A stretch of 32,225 nucleotides of DNA from Paenibacillus sedimenti (GCF_014534655.1 NZ_JACVVD010000025.1:1-32225); one strand, 5' to 3'; shown: positions 7,336-15,901, numbered from the stretch's first letter. Translations and numbers: made by a program. Notes: generated from the letters alone by a model not told the origin.

Positions 7336-8293
7336 TTATCTTTCTCCCCTTTCGAATTCTAAGCAATTCTGAATCGTGTTCTCCACGATATCTTGCAGCG
7401 CGTGTTCTGTGTAAAAAGCGGTATGCGGCGTAATAATCGCATTCGGCAATTTTTGCAGTCGCAGCAGAAGTTGATTATGGATCGGCTTGTTTGTACAGTC
7501 GTGATAGAATATACCTTCTTCGCCTTCAACGACGTCCAATGCGGCGCCCCCCAGCCTCCCATTTTCCAGAGCCCAGATCAGCGCCTCTGTGTCAATTAGA
7601 GAACCGCGTGCGGTGTTAATAACTAAGGCCCCGTGTTTCATGCTTTTGATTCGCTTCCGGTCAAGTATATGGTAAGTATCAGCATTGAGCGGCATATGAA
7701 GCGTCAGGATATCACTTTGCCGCAGCAGTTCGCCCAGAGTAACATATTCGGCCTTAGCTTGTGGATACAAGTTGTAAGCGAGTATGCGGCATCCGAAGCC
7801 GTTTAGCCGATCAATAACCGCCTGACCAATGCGGCCTGTCCCCAATATCCCCACCGTCATGTCGCGCAGTTCCCGTCCCGGTACAGCACAAAGCTTGTAA
7901 TCATGGACGTCTGCCCTGCATAAAACCGACTTTGCATTTCGTATAGACATGAGTATCAACATCAAAATCTGCAACGCTGGCCGGCGAATAAGCTACATTA
8001 CCAATAGTAATGCCAAGCTTTTCAGCCGCTTCAATGTCAATGTGGTTGCAGCCTATGCTTCTTGTGGATATGTAAGCGACGCCGTTTTCTTTGAGGGCGC
8101 GAAGAGTGGAAAGATCTATTTCCGTTTTATGGTTAACGCTTATACAGCAATTGCCTGATGCCAACGCGGCGTTTTCTGCTGATACCGCTGACTTCATGAT
8201 CGTCAGTTCAACACCATAATGTGGTGAATACCTCCTGAACATATCCGCTTCGTCCTTTTCACATCCGTAAATCGTGATCCCTGTTTTCTCCAT
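7336..8293 (-). pseudogene. vanH: VanH D-lactate dehydrogenase, frameshifted
   Basis: VanH reduces pyruvate to D-lactate for the ligase. The first frame runs from the ATG at 8293 (MEKTGITIYGCEKDEADMFR) to NVAYSPASVAD. The second resumes at 7965 with LMLILMSIRNAKS, then TVGILGTGRIGQAVIDRLNG (NAD-binding GxGxxG), INTARGSLID, GGAALDVVEGEE and TPHTAFYTE. Against VanH (VADYTMMLILM) two residues are missing with only one base left, so about five bases are deleted at 7966. Total would be about 320 residues, normal length. The stop is directly followed by the ligase ATG (TAAATG). With the shift, the dehydrogenase is truncated inside the NAD domain. Confidence 0.88.
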
Positions 8294-8349
8294 TGTGTCA
8301 ACCATCCTTTTTTATGACCTTGATGTGATCGGGCAATTTATATCCGATC

Positions 8350-9126
8350 TCACAAACATTTTTTATATACCAATGCCGAGTTCATTATCTGATTCGTCGT
8401 GTTGGAAATCTGGTTTTTCCAAACATCCACCTGTTCATAAACAATATTGTTCTCTCTGTAATAGATCAGATCTCCATTTTTGACTTCATAATGACAGCCA
8501 CTGTCTTTATCTGAAAAGACGCTGCCAGTCATGCATTCCTCATCAAAAGCGATACATATCTGAAAGGTATATTCCGTTTCATTTTTTACCTTCAGGTCAA
8601 TCCATCCCAGCGACACGGTCGCGTCAACACCCATCGGAGCGTCGCTTGGCGGTTCGGGGAAGTCTTTGATGACATGCCCGCGCCGTTCAAGAATGGTCAA
8701 AGGCGTGTGCAGAAACATCCAGAATAACAGATTGCTCATTTGGCACATGCCACCCCCGTATTCCGTGGTCAGATTCCCGTCCTTCACTATCAACCCGTCT
8801 TTATAAGGCGTGTGTTTATCCGCATGCCGTATGGCCTTCCAAAAGGAAAAGGTCTCGCCCGGCCTGATGATTAATGTGTGTAATTTTGCTGCGGCAAGCT
8901 TCAGGTTGAAAACCTTGTTTTCCTGAAAGACCATATCAAAACCTGTTTGTTGGTTATACAACGGGCAGCTTGTTTCAAAAACCTTGTAGGGCAGTATGGT
9001 TTTTGAAAAGCTGTTCGTATATCTGTTTTTATCCAGATGCATCCCCATGTAAAAGCAGAATGCGCGCTGCCTTTTTCTAAAGGGTAAAAGCATAGGGAAA
9101 ATTTGGGTAACACGTTTTCTTGGCAT
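8350..9126 (-). CDS. vanW: VanW family protein
   Basis: About 258 residues, homologous to VanW of vanB-type clusters: RVTQIFPMLLPFRKRQRAF, FDMVFQENKVFNLKLAA, RPGETFSFW, TPYKDGL, and the conserved EYGGGMCQMSNLLFWMFLHT then DAPMGVDATVSLGW. Its biochemical role is unknown. The start is the ATG at 9126, because AAGGAAGG lies eight bases upstream and family members begin here; earlier in-frame starts lie in the leader hairpin. It is the first gene after the presumed VanR-controlled promoter and is followed by vanH, matching the vanB order (without vanY). It carries no frameshift. Confidence 0.9.
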   Translation of the reverse strand: MPRKRVTQIFPMLLPFRKRQRAFCFYMGMHLDKNRYTNSFSKTILPYKVFETSCPLYNQQTGFDMVFQENKVFNLKLAAAKLHTLIIRPGETFSFWKAIRHADKHTPYKDGLIVKDGNLTTEYGGGMCQMSNLLFWMFLHTPLTILERRGHVIKDFPEPPSDAPMGVDATVSLGWIDLKVKNETEYTFQICIAFDEECMTGSVFSDKDSGCHYEVKNGDLIYYRENNIVYEQVDVWKNQISNTTNQIMNSALVYKKCL

Positions 9127-9156
9127 AACAAAATCCTTCCTTTCTGCAAAATAAAA

Positions 9157-9200
9157 GCCTGTCAGCTTTGATAAAACCATGTTATCAAAAGCCGACAGGC
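9157..9200 (-). terminator. terminator-like hairpin in the vanW leader (possible attenuator)
   Basis: On the minus strand GCCTGTCGGCTTTTGATAA pairs with TTATCAAAGCTGACAGGC (one bulge, one G-U pair, seven-base loop) and is followed by TTTTATTTT. This is a textbook intrinsic terminator. It lies after the presumed resistance-operon promoter and 31 bases before the vanW start, so it could either end the vanRS transcript or attenuate the induced one. Confidence 0.65.
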
Positions 9201-9203
9201 CGT

Positions 9204-9265
9204 ATTTTAATATGGAGTTGTTTAATTCCTAAGAAAATCCTAACATCAGATTGATGTTTTCCTAA
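9204..9265 (-). promoter_or_regulatory. presumed VanR-controlled promoter with 11-bp-phased operator repeats
   Basis: Three copies of TTAGGA (minus strand) start at 9265, 9243 and 9232, i.e. 22 and 11 bp apart, extended as TTAGGAAAAC, TTAGGATTTT and TTAGGAATTA. Direct repeats on an 11-bp grid are how OmpR/PhoB-type regulators bind. The first overlaps the vanS stop. A -10-like TATTAAAAT lies at 9204-9212. The position between vanS and vanW matches the inducible promoter of known van operons. Assignment to VanR is inference. Confidence 0.6.
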
Positions 9266-10386
9266 TGTGTAATAGGTAAAGATACCGTAAAGGTAACTGT
9301 GTTATCTTTGCTTTGGGCCACAATGGTTCCTCCATGCAGGGTGACGATTTCTTTTGCGATGGACAACCCTAACCCGGAACCGCCAGTGTCGGAAGTGCGC
9401 GCTTCATCCAAGCGATAAAACTTCTCGAAAATAGCTGCCAGCTTGTCCAGTGGAATTGTATTGCCTTGATTTTGAAAAACGATCTTTATATAACCCTCTA
9501 TTTCCTCTGCGGAAATAACGATTTCCGTGTTTGGGTAGCTGTATGCGGCCGCGTTTTTCAGAATATTATTGAATACCCGCGCCAGTTTCACCGGGTCGCC
9601 GTATACGGTCAAATTTTCGTCTGCGTGAAGTACAGTGGTATTTCCTTTTTCGGATAGGATCGGATAAAACTCGTCTGTCATTTGCACAAGCATGTAGTAA
9701 AGGTCTATCGTTTCCTTTTCCAGCTTGATTTGCTGCAAGTTGTACCGGGTAATTTCAAAAAATTCGTTGATTTGTTTCTCCAAGCGATAGGCTTTGTCGA
9801 GTGTAATGCGAGTATATTTAGCTCTCTGCTCCATGGGCATATCGGGAGCCTCGTCCAATAAACTCAAGTAACCAATTACAGATGTAAGCGGAGTCCTGAT
9901 GTCGTGGGCCAAATAAACGACCAAATCATTTTTGCGTTGCTCCGCTTCCTGAGCAGCCTTTTTCTGTCTTTTCAAGTTGTCCTTTATGGTATTCAGACGA
10001 TTTTCCATGAAATCCATCTCCGGGGAAAGGGAGATTCTATCCTCTGAATCTTCCACAAGCCGATCCATGCCGGAGCTGATTTCATCAAAATATTTTGTGA
10101 ACCAGGAGATAGAGAATCGAGAAAGAATGACCAGAAAAAACAGCGTCAAAAGAAGCAGAATGATATTTAAGTTATTGCGAAATAAATAATGATAGATTTT
10201 CATTGCATCGGAATAGTCCAGATAAAACGTATGAATCAGAAATTGAACGATGCGATCTCCAATCTGTCCACGCAAAATATCCCGCAACAAAAGGACGGTA
10301 CCAGCAGCAGTGACAGTAATCAGTAGCATCTGTAAAAAAGCTTTTCGCTTCAGCCTTGCATAATTGCCCTTCTTATTGCTTTTCAA
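9262..10386 (-). CDS. vanS: VanS sensor histidine kinase (VanA-like)
   Basis: A 374-residue membrane kinase that controls VanR phosphorylation in response to glycopeptides or cell-wall stress. Two transmembrane helices (residues about 16-36 and 72-90) flank a short extracellular loop. The H-box is YLAHDIRTPLTS (His161), the N-box NNILKNAAAYS, and the G-boxes DTGGSGLGLSIAKEI. Stretches such as IGYLSLLDEAPDMP and LAAIFEKFYRLD match VanS of the vanA type more than VanB, and the short sensor loop supports that. The start is TTG at 10386, overlapping the end of vanR by 14 bases, which suggests translational coupling. All kinase motifs are intact. Confidence 0.9.
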   Translation of the reverse strand: MKSNKKGNYARLKRKAFLQMLLITVTAAGTVLLLRDILRGQIGDRIVQFLIHTFYLDYSDAMKIYHYLFRNNLNIILLLLTLFFLVILSRFSISWFTKYFDEISSGMDRLVEDSEDRISLSPEMDFMENRLNTIKDNLKRQKKAAQEAEQRKNDLVVYLAHDIRTPLTSVIGYLSLLDEAPDMPMEQRAKYTRITLDKAYRLEKQINEFFEITRYNLQQIKLEKETIDLYYMLVQMTDEFYPILSEKGNTTVLHADENLTVYGDPVKLARVFNNILKNAAAYSYPNTEIVISAEEIEGYIKIVFQNQGNTIPLDKLAAIFEKFYRLDEARTSDTGGSGLGLSIAKEIVTLHGGTIVAQSKDNTVTFTVSLPITH

Positions 10387-11077
10387 TTTTATAGCCGACC
10401 CCCCATATTGTTTTGATATACTTTGGGTTTTCTACAGTGTCGCCCATTTTTTCACGCAAGTGACGGATATGAACGGTGATCGTATTGTTGCTTTTGCTGT
10501 AATACTCGTCCTTCCAAATCTCATGAAATAGTTCCTCGGCACTCACCACGCCGCCCTTTCGCTCCAGTAAAATGCGGAGTATGGAAAACTCGGTGGGTGT
10601 CAGTTCAAGAGGTTTTTCATTCAGTAGGCACTCATGCTTGTTTACATCCATAACCAAACCTGAATGGACGATTACAGGCTCTGTGACAGGTGCAGACTGC
10701 GTCGTATTGTATTTTTTATAGCGCCGCAACTGTGCTTTTACACGCGCTACCATCTCAAGCGGACGGAACGGTTTTGTGATGTAGTCGTCGGCACCCAAGG
10801 TTAGCCCCGTAATTTTATCCGTCTCTTCATCTTTGGCCGTCAGCATAATGATGGGATAGGTATGCTGTTCCCGTATTTTCTGGCAAAGCATAAAACCATT
10901 GATGTCCGGCAGCATAATGTCCAGAATTGCAAGGTCAAGCTCCGTCGTTTCAATGCAGGAAAGAGCTTCCTTTGCAGAGTAAAACTTGAACACTTCATAA
11001 TTTTCATTTCGCAGATACACTTCTATTAAATCCGCTATTTCATGTTCATCGTCAACAATGAGAACTTTAGCGCACAT
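10373..11077 (-). CDS. vanR: VanR response regulator (VanA-like)
   Basis: An OmpR-type transcription activator of 234 residues. The receiver domain has the acidic pair in VLIVDDEHEIADL, phospho-acceptor Asp53 in LAILDIMLPD, the Thr in IIMLTAKD and Lys in ITKPFRP. The winged-helix effector ends SNNTITVHIRHLREKMGD and IKTIWGVGYKIEK. Similarity in memory is clearly to VanR of vanA-type clusters. ATG at 11077 follows AAAGGAG. With vanS it forms an overlapping pair that should activate the promoter ahead of vanW. Intact. Confidence 0.92.
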   Translation of the reverse strand: MCAKVLIVDDEHEIADLIEVYLRNENYEVFKFYSAKEALSCIETTELDLAILDIMLPDINGFMLCQKIREQHTYPIIMLTAKDEETDKITGLTLGADDYITKPFRPLEMVARVKAQLRRYKKYNTTQSAPVTEPVIVHSGLVMDVNKHECLLNEKPLELTPTEFSILRILLERKGGVVSAEELFHEIWKDEYYSKSNNTITVHIRHLREKMGDTVENPKYIKTIWGVGYKIEKQ

Positions 11078-11141
11078 GATTTTCAGCTCCTTTCAGACAG
11101 AACTCAACATCCTACTATTTTACTAAATTCGGCAACTATAT

Positions 11142-11748
11142 TTATGATTTCTCGCATGAGAAATTATTAAGATTTTCATAATAATTCCCGGGGGAAGTCG
11201 TGAACATGAGATATTCTTGAATGAATTTCAACTTTCGGACTTCGTTTATCATACCATCTTCATCTGTAAATTCGCTGAAGTCATACATTCGATAGAAATT
11301 CAAAGCCCGCATAAGAGTTTCTTCTATGTCGCTTAAAAAATTGGAAGCAGGGTTGTATTGGATGTATCCTTGCTCACGAAAATGAGTGAGTAGAACGCTT
11401 CCAGCGAGTCGCTGGATGCCCGAGGGTAGTCTCTTCTTTCGTTCCTCTTCGTCTTCGCCTTCGATGAAATAGTTGTTTAAGAGGATTTCTTCAGCCTTCT
11501 CGATGATGTCGTCTTTATCAGTCCAAAACTTCCCCCAACACTGTACCTTTTCCCCAACTCTTGAAAATCACTAAAGTTGTACATGTAGAATTCGTATCCG
11601 AGATCGCGGAAGTCGATATTTTTCTCCTTACGCAGTTGCAGTTATACACGACGTAATCTATGGAATCATGCCCCTGTTTTCTGTGCGGCTTGTAATCTCG
11701 ATGTATCCGGAATATGGTATCTTGATATTTCGCAACATAAAATAACAA
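11142..11748 (-). pseudogene. unrecognised protein gene broken by frameshifts
   Basis: Coding-like sequence is split over frames. A first piece starts with TTG near 11748 (YQDTIFRIHRDYKPHRKQGH). A middle piece reads NIDFRDLGYEFYMYNFSDFQ, and a long last piece of about 130 codons contains CWGKFWTDKDDIIEKAEEIL, then SGIQRLAGSVLLTHFREQGY and NFLSDIEETLMRALNFYRMY, stopping at 11142. Amino-acid usage is that of a soluble, acidic, helical protein. I do not recognise it. It ends 65 bases upstream of vanR on the same strand and marks the outer edge of the van cluster. At least two indels are needed to join the pieces. Confidence 0.4.
11147..11164. promoter_or_regulatory. palindrome upstream of vanR
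   Basis: ATTTCTC-GCAT-GAGAAAT is a perfect 7-bp inverted repeat 70 bases upstream of the vanR start, overlapping the end of the broken gene. It could be an operator for vanR transcription, but no TTAGGA repeats like those before vanW are present here. Confidence 0.3.
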
Positions 11749-11873
11749 TAAATTACTATTAATGAAAATTCTTGATACTCGTAAATTTTCCTGCTTTGCT
11801 ATTGATTATTACTGCCCTTAGCTAAATGAAATAAAGCAGATTGACCAATGTTATTCTATGCTTCGTGATTGCG

Positions 11874-11965
11874 CTAAACTGCCCGTTAGCGGAACAGGGC
11901 CAATTATGTCGGCAGCCTGTTTGTCTTGATGCTATCATAATTCGTTCATAACAAGCAGGGCTACA
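11874..11965. repeat. cassette-associated repeat site S6 (degenerate right half)
   Basis: A clear left box CTAAACTGCCCGTTAGCGGA then AC (11874-11895) is followed by an imperfect palindrome (CAGGGCC ... GGCAGCCTG) and a degraded right box (TTGATGCTATCATAATTCGT). It precedes the minus-strand fragment at 11988, so the repeat family spans both sides of the van cluster. Confidence 0.6.
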
Positions 11966-11987
11966 GTATGAATTAAAGAAACCTCAC

Positions 11988-12195
11988 TTAATGAAATATA
12001 ATGGCCTTCCCTTCAATTGCTACTATTAGTTGTTCAACTCCAACAATTGCGGTCTCAGGTTTCCCAACTGTTCCATCAATCCATTTGCTGATGGCTTGTA
12101 GAGTAGTATCATGAAACTCTGTAACAGTATCGGCTGGTAAATCGGATGTAGAAACAGGGTAAACCAGTTCAGAATGTGGTTCAAATAAAAAATCC
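11988..12195 (-). pseudogene. C-terminal fragment of an unrecognised protein
   Basis: A minus-strand frame encodes FLFEPHSELVYPVSTSDLPA then DTVTEFHDTTLQAISKWIDG and ETAIVGVEQLIVAIEGKAII, with a natural stop at 11988. It has coding-like composition but no start: upstream the frame runs through the leader of the plus-strand gene at 12298 without a ribosome site. The family is not recognised. It sits in the usual cassette position, with its 3' end facing repeat S6. Confidence 0.35.
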
Positions 12196-12297
12196 CCCTA
12201 CAAAAGTAGGAGGAGACCAGTTTGGATGGGTCAGGCAAAGCCTTGCCCCGTTTACCTCGGCGAATGCCGAGAGGCTATCTGATACTAGGAGGTATAT
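12195..12297 (+). promoter_or_regulatory. structured mRNA leader with nested stems
   Basis: Two elements fold: CCTAC-aaaa-GTAGG (about 12199-12212), then a nested set GTCAG / AGCCT / CTCGGC-gaat-GCCGAG / AGGCT / CTGAT. Loop GCAA and an asymmetric internal loop TGCCCCGTTTAC lie between stems. It ends directly at the Shine-Dalgarno AGGAGG of the gene at 12298. The architecture suggests an RNA regulator, but I cannot assign a known riboswitch class. Confidence 0.45.
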
Positions 12298-13902
12298 ATG
12301 CCTACAGAAGTTGAAGTTGAAGTATTATTGTTTTTGGCTCAAAAATATAAAGAAATAGAAGATGAGCGAAAGAAGAAAAAAGAACAACAAGTAATGGTAG
12401 AACAGATAATTCAAGATATTACAACTTTTATAAGTAATTTCATTAATAATATGCGTACAGAACAATTTAAATCTACATATGAATCATTAGTTGGTTATTA
12501 TAAAGATATGAAAAGATCGACAGGAGCAGAGGGTGTATCTGTTTTTCAACTAGGATGTAGAGGGGTACTACAAGATACTGAAAATTTTATTATAAACAGG
12601 AATAGTACAACATGGGACGATATCTTAACAGAAACTTATCTTTTATATGCGCAGATAGTATGTTTTATGGCTGCGTCGTATATAGAATTGAATGAGTTAT
12701 ATGGTTATGAACTCGAAGAGAGTATAATTGAGATTTATGAAAAAAATTTAAAACTATCTTTTGATCTTGAAAGAGTTTTTTTCAATGGTTGGTATGTACA
12801 TCGACTTCAAAAAAACGACAATTTTTCAAGAGTAGAACGATGGAGATCTGTATATTTAACTCATACGAAAAACCAAATGATACCCTACCGGCTTTACCGA
12901 GATAAATTAGTAAATTTATGGCAACAAGAAAAAGTAAACATTGATGCTAATTTTAATAGGAAAAGTCCTGAACCTCTATATGGTGGATTTGAATTTCCGA
13001 GGTGCTCTGACTTCTCAATTGTAGAGGATACAGAGGATAAAACCAGAAGATATTTAGCAGTAAATGACAGGGGAGTAAAAGACCCAAACATTTCCTTTGC
13101 TAGTATTATTAAAGACATACCGTCCAATAAAGTGGAGAAAGACACTGAGGTTTGTTTTGAAGTAGTATTAAAATCCCTGAAACCTGGTAGGAAAGTTGTA
13201 ATAGCAATATATGAACTAAGACCTTCGGACAAATCTGTTATAGAGAATGGCGAAGCTAGCTCAGCGGAATTAGAAATTGGAGAAGAGTGGGTAAGTCAAA
13301 ACATTAGGTATAGAAAACAATTAGATGAAACAAGTATTCGATTTGAAATTTACTGGTACGATAGAGAACCAGATAATTTATTAATAGATAAGTCCTATAT
13401 TACATTGTCAAAATCCTATCCAACTCTAGAGACAGCAGATACAGATTATGACACATTGTATTTCTGGGGATGGAGATCAGAGGAGCAAAGGTGTCGACAC
13501 ATATCCTTTCACTATGACTTGAAGGAGGCATATAGAACAGGACAGTATATCTATGTACATAATGAGGGTGGTGCATTACGTGATCCATCTATTCATCAAG
13601 ATTCTTGGATTACGCTTAAACATGAAGAACTGGGAAAGGAATTTGTTTTTGAAGCTTTTGTAAAAAATGAACAAGATGTCACACGCAAAATCCAACTAAG
13701 AATTTGGGAGCTAGATGGTGGCAATCTTTCTCCTAAAGACGAACATACTGAAACATACGAAATCACTAATGAATGGACTAGAGTTCAAGTTCGCTACAAA
13801 AAACAATACCCAATTACATTTTTAAGAAGTGAGATATATTGGTTTGATCAAGAACTTGCACCATTATTAATAGACAATGCTAGGTTATACCAAATTTGGT
13901 AG
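12298..13902 (+). CDS. toxin- or lectin-like protein: helical N-terminus plus two beta-sandwich repeats
   Basis: A 534-residue AT-rich protein with ATG behind TAGGAGGTATAT. Residues 1-225 are mostly helical and amphipathic, beginning with a charged KYKEIEDERKKKKEQQ segment; no signal peptide. Residues about 228-368 and 375-534 are two copies of a carbohydrate-binding-like beta-sandwich, each ending in the same motif: RFEIYWYDREPDNLLIDKSY and RSEIYWFDQELAPLLIDNAR. Both copies also share a NEW/EEW-VxxxxRYxKQ segment. Helical domain plus C-terminal sugar-binding modules is an architecture seen in insecticidal and other pore-forming toxins of spore formers, but I recognise no specific family. It is the only large plus-strand gene in this half. 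Confidence 0.7.
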   Translation: MPTEVEVEVLLFLAQKYKEIEDERKKKKEQQVMVEQIIQDITTFISNFINNMRTEQFKSTYESLVGYYKDMKRSTGAEGVSVFQLGCRGVLQDTENFIINRNSTTWDDILTETYLLYAQIVCFMAASYIELNELYGYELEESIIEIYEKNLKLSFDLERVFFNGWYVHRLQKNDNFSRVERWRSVYLTHTKNQMIPYRLYRDKLVNLWQQEKVNIDANFNRKSPEPLYGGFEFPRCSDFSIVEDTEDKTRRYLAVNDRGVKDPNISFASIIKDIPSNKVEKDTEVCFEVVLKSLKPGRKVVIAIYELRPSDKSVIENGEASSAELEIGEEWVSQNIRYRKQLDETSIRFEIYWYDREPDNLLIDKSYITLSKSYPTLETADTDYDTLYFWGWRSEEQRCRHISFHYDLKEAYRTGQYIYVHNEGGALRDPSIHQDSWITLKHEELGKEFVFEAFVKNEQDVTRKIQLRIWELDGGNLSPKDEHTETYEITNEWTRVQVRYKKQYPITFLRSEIYWFDQELAPLLIDNARLYQIW

Positions 13903-14165
13903 ACGCTTTGCTTAATTCCTTAATCAACCTTCCTGTAAAAAATGTTCTTTGTCAAAAAAGGAGCGCCTCGGTATTTTCGATCGGCACGATGGTAGTTAGT
14001 CACTTTGATAAATTGAAACCTCGAAAAATAATATTAAGAGACGGTCACCAACTTACAAGAATGCTATGAAGTTAATAAAAGTTCTACGGGAAATAGATCC
14101 TTCTATTCGAGCTATCAATTTTGGGATATATGAAACCATTAATTAAAGAATAAAACTTCTCCTAA
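13903..14165. other. intergenic stretch without a supported gene
   Basis: Only scraps are visible: a 26-codon plus-strand frame from ATG 14067 (KLIKVLREIDPSIRAINFGI) that could be gene debris. No clear terminator for the large plus-strand gene and no full repeat site is found here. Confidence 0.3.
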
Positions 14166-14309
14166 TCTTATTTCCTGCCAAAGCATAAAAATTACGGCCA
14201 TAACCGCCATTATCCTCGATATCAGTCACAAGAGCTCTACTCTGTTTCATTTTCAAATGAAGTCATCGAAATTTTCAACTTCCAAGGTCAGGATACATTA
14301 AACGTGTAG
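14166..14309 (+). pseudogene. C-terminal fragment of a small hypothetical protein
   Basis: A 47-residue plus-strand frame without a start: LPKHKNYGHNRHYPRYQSQE then LYSVSFSNEVIEIFNFQGQD and TLNV, then a stop at 14307. Its composition and even strand pattern look like the real C-terminus of a small protein. The family is not recognised. It faces the VOC gene tail to tail. Confidence 0.3.
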
Positions 14310-14328
14310 GCCGAGCAATTAGAAGCTA

Positions 14329-15168
14329 TTAGCAATGAGACACATTAAAGCGGTTTCCATCGATGTCATAGAAATGGAATAAGACTCTTCCTTTTTCCAA
14401 ATGTCCCCCTACGTCTCCGCACTCGACGCCATTGTCTCGTAAGAATTGGTGATAACAAAAGAAATCCTTTCGTTTTTTTACCAGAGTCAACGGACGAATT
14501 GTCCCATCGATTTTGCCTGTATAAACATCGCTCGGGAGCTGTTCCAATATCCAAATGGATTGTCTTGAATCCGAGTAGTTTTCACTCAGAGACATGACAA
14601 GATAACCGTCTTCGATATAGTCCTCGTGTACGTTCATTCCGACAAATTCTTGATACCACTTGCCGGACACGCGTAGATCGCGAACACCGATCCTTGTGCA
14701 TGATGGTCTGAATCCTTTACTCCTTATTGTATTGTCTTCTTCTGCCGTGAGCGGCGTACCTTCCGCTGTAGCCCAGAAATCAAAGTATTGTTTGCCATCA
14801 GGGGCAAGGTAAAGATCGGTGGCCCGAATCCCGTTTTCGATAAAATGGTCGTGTATTTTTTGTAAATTTTTTGTTCGCCAGCACCAACGAATGTGAGGAT
14901 CAATACTTCCTCTTTCAGCATAATGAAACGGGAGTTTTTGCAAGGTCAGAACGGAGTTAAGCCAGGTGCCATATCCGAGATGGGTCATTCTTCCACTTTG
15001 AATGCGTTGATCAGGCCACCACAATTCCTTTCGTTTTACTTCCCATCCCATGAAAGTCACATACCAATCAATAGCCAGATCATGATTATCCCATAGCACA
15101 TCAATTTCTCCGCCATCATAAAACAATTCAGGCACTGCTTTTGCTTTCACGGTCCGACTTAGTGTCAT
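14329..15168 (-). CDS. two-domain VOC (glyoxalase/dioxygenase fold) protein
   Basis: About 279 residues with two vicinal-oxygen-chelate modules. The first is near residues 15-130 (IDWYVTFMGWEVKRKELWW, then APDGKQYFDFWA). The second is near 150-279 (RIGVRDLRVSGKWYQEFVGM, ending in LFHFYDIDGNRFNVSHC). The FxDxDGNRF ending is the usual metal-side strand of VOC proteins. Members include glyoxalases, dioxygenases and antibiotic-binding proteins; the substrate is unknown. ATG at 15168 follows AAGGAGG by 11 bases, and a TTG two codons earlier has closer spacing and is an alternative start. The gene is on the cassette strand, but I see no good repeat box at its 3' end. Confidence 0.8.
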   Translation of the reverse strand: MTLSRTVKAKAVPELFYDGGEIDVLWDNHDLAIDWYVTFMGWEVKRKELWWPDQRIQSGRMTHLGYGTWLNSVLTLQKLPFHYAERGSIDPHIRWCWRTKNLQKIHDHFIENGIRATDLYLAPDGKQYFDFWATAEGTPLTAEEDNTIRSKGFRPSCTRIGVRDLRVSGKWYQEFVGMNVHEDYIEDGYLVMSLSENYSDSRQSIWILEQLPSDVYTGKIDGTIRPLTLVKKRKDFFCYHQFLRDNGVECGDVGGHLEKGRVLFHFYDIDGNRFNVSHC

Positions 15169-15318
15169 GAACAAAATTTCCTCCTTGACAATGTTTATCT
15201 TCTATTGCCATGGATGACAGTTAAGAATGTATGTTTTGGTAAACTCATCCACATATATAATAACGAATATATGTTCGTTTTTAAAGAGGCTTACATTTTT
15301 ATTTTTCCAAGTTACTGC

Positions 15319-15515
15319 TCAATAGCTTAACGGAGCTGCTTCCATTAATGCATTTCCAATTCCAAGCTTTCGAAATGAAGGAATAACATTAAAATCATTA
15401 ATTTCCGGTATGTCATTTTCAACAAAGTAAGGATAGTAAGATGTATCTAGAAGATGTAAGCTTCCTGCAAATTGCAGGTCGCCGCGGCGCTCGCCCCAGT
15501 CATAACCTTTTCGTT
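15319..15515 (-). pseudogene. GNAT acetyltransferase fragment
   Basis: The frame encodes DLQFAGSLHLLDTSYYPYFV, then IPEINDFNVIPSFRKLGIGN then ALMEAA, where RKLGIGNALME is motif A (acetyl-CoA pyrophosphate loop) of GNAT enzymes. After EAA only four residues (PLSY) remain before the stop at 15319, so motif B is missing. Upstream the frame is closed at about 15515. Both ends are truncated; it cannot be active. Confidence 0.6.
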
Positions 15516-15522
15516 ATCTTTC

Positions 15523-15901
15523 TCAGTTAATTAATTTCTTCAACTCATTCATTAACTTTTTCTTCAATCCATTCAAAGATTCATCACTGGGTTTAACATC
15601 ATCAGAATACATGGTTTCTCTAGGGGTCCACCAAACAGGAGCTTTAGGGTTTGGCTCGGCCAGTCTTCTTGGGAAAATGTGCCAACGCATATGGGGATCA
15701 CCGTTGCCAAGAAGTTCATAATTTAACTTGTCCGGTTTGAATGCGTTAAAAACATCTTCAGATACAATGCTTATTTGCGCAAGAAACTTTTCTTTAAAAT
15801 CTATATTTTAATTCGTGAAGTTCTGATTTGTGTTCCTTGCATAAAAATAGCGTATAACCTTCGAAATATTGATGATCCCCTATAACCACATACCCGGTTT
15901 C
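15523..15901 (-). pseudogene. HIT family hydrolase, truncated and frameshifted
   Basis: The first frame reads ETGYVVIGDHQYFEGYTLFL then CKEHKSELHELKY; one frame over it continues DFKEKFLAQISIVSEDVFNA, NYELLGNGDPHMRWHIFPRR and ends in a charged helix at 15523. The GDPHMRWHIFPR block is the histidine-triad region of HIT hydrolases, which act on nucleotidyl phosphates. The first 15-20 residues (with the usual CxxC zinc motif) are missing because the frame is closed just upstream of ETGYV. A one- or two-base indel near 15808 breaks the rest. Confidence 0.65.

Noticed and set aside
12195..12297. Cyclic-di-GMP (GEMM-type) riboswitch in the leader
   Set aside because: GCAAAGCC occurs, but the paired GGGCAAAC segment and the second stem of the GEMM fold are absent, so I leave it as an unassigned structured leader.
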